A stretch of DNA of 5,079 nt from Clostridiales bacterium (GTDB lineage Bacteria > Bacillota > Clostridia > Oscillospirales > Acutalibacteraceae): NCBI GenBank assembly GCA_012728445.1, contig JAAYFA010000070.1, forward strand, positions 1 through 5,079, given 5' to 3'. A program made the translations under genes and the position numbers. Below the pieces are notes generated by a model. The model did no database searches, had not been told where the DNA came from, and saw nothing but the letters and a program-made list of their open reading frames with translations. Every line of letters starts with the position of its first letter. The first letter of the stretch is position 1. Of the stretch, positions 5,074-5,079 are shown one piece after another.

Positions 5074-5079
5074 TTCAAA

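Noticed and set aside
1..5079. CRISPR array, tRNA or rRNA genes
   Set aside because: No regularly spaced repeats, no tRNA cloverleaf with a TTCRANY arm in place, and no rRNA-like sequence were seen on either strand.

Overview
The window looks like a piece of a Gram-positive, low-to-moderate GC Firmicutes chromosome, most likely a gut or rumen clostridium. The grounds are strong Shine-Dalgarno sites (AAAGGAG, GGAGG), a consensus-like sigma-A promoter, and the resemblance of the Fic protein to clostridial Fic proteins I know. This is a judgement from sequence character, not a database assignment.

Layout. (1) Positions 3-1964 (+) encode a large DUF4838 protein, a putative carbohydrate-active enzyme. 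It is open at the left edge, so its true start and signal peptide probably lie outside. (2) Positions 1991-2227 (+) encode a PptA-like 4-oxalocrotonate tautomerase. It overlaps a small DUF1294 membrane protein (2220-2513, +) by 8 nt. (3) Positions 2514-4333 form an accessory segment. It holds a BRO-N-like/Fic fusion (2656-3570, +), a 60-bp remnant of a second DUF1294 gene fused to the Fic stop codon, and a strong promoter driving a structured leader with a possible pseudoknot. The leader precedes a 37-residue hydrophobic peptide resembling type I toxin or holin-like peptides. Beyond it are an unexplained stretch with hairpins and the 3' end of a topoisomerase III-like gene on the minus strand. 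(4) Positions 4372-5073 (-) encode a histidine phosphatase (phosphoglycerate mutase-like), with a 13-bp perfect inverted repeat just after its stop.

The accessory segment reads like the debris of repeated insertion and deletion, probably by mobile elements: two gene tails without bodies, a phage-type domain fused to a Fic enzyme, and a toxin-like peptide. It lies between ordinary-looking genes.

The observation most worth checking is at the Fic C-terminus. Restoring one T after position 3504 gives an ending DYSYYYEQ..., which matches the autoinhibitory-helix motif of class III Fic proteins ([S/T]xxxE[G/N], SYYYEG in relatives I remember). As written, the reading frame loses the inhibitory glutamate and the tail becomes a basic, acid-free stretch. 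The result would be either a deregulated AMP-transferase, a decaying gene, or a sequencing error. The second most interesting item is the pseudoknot leader of the small peptide gene.
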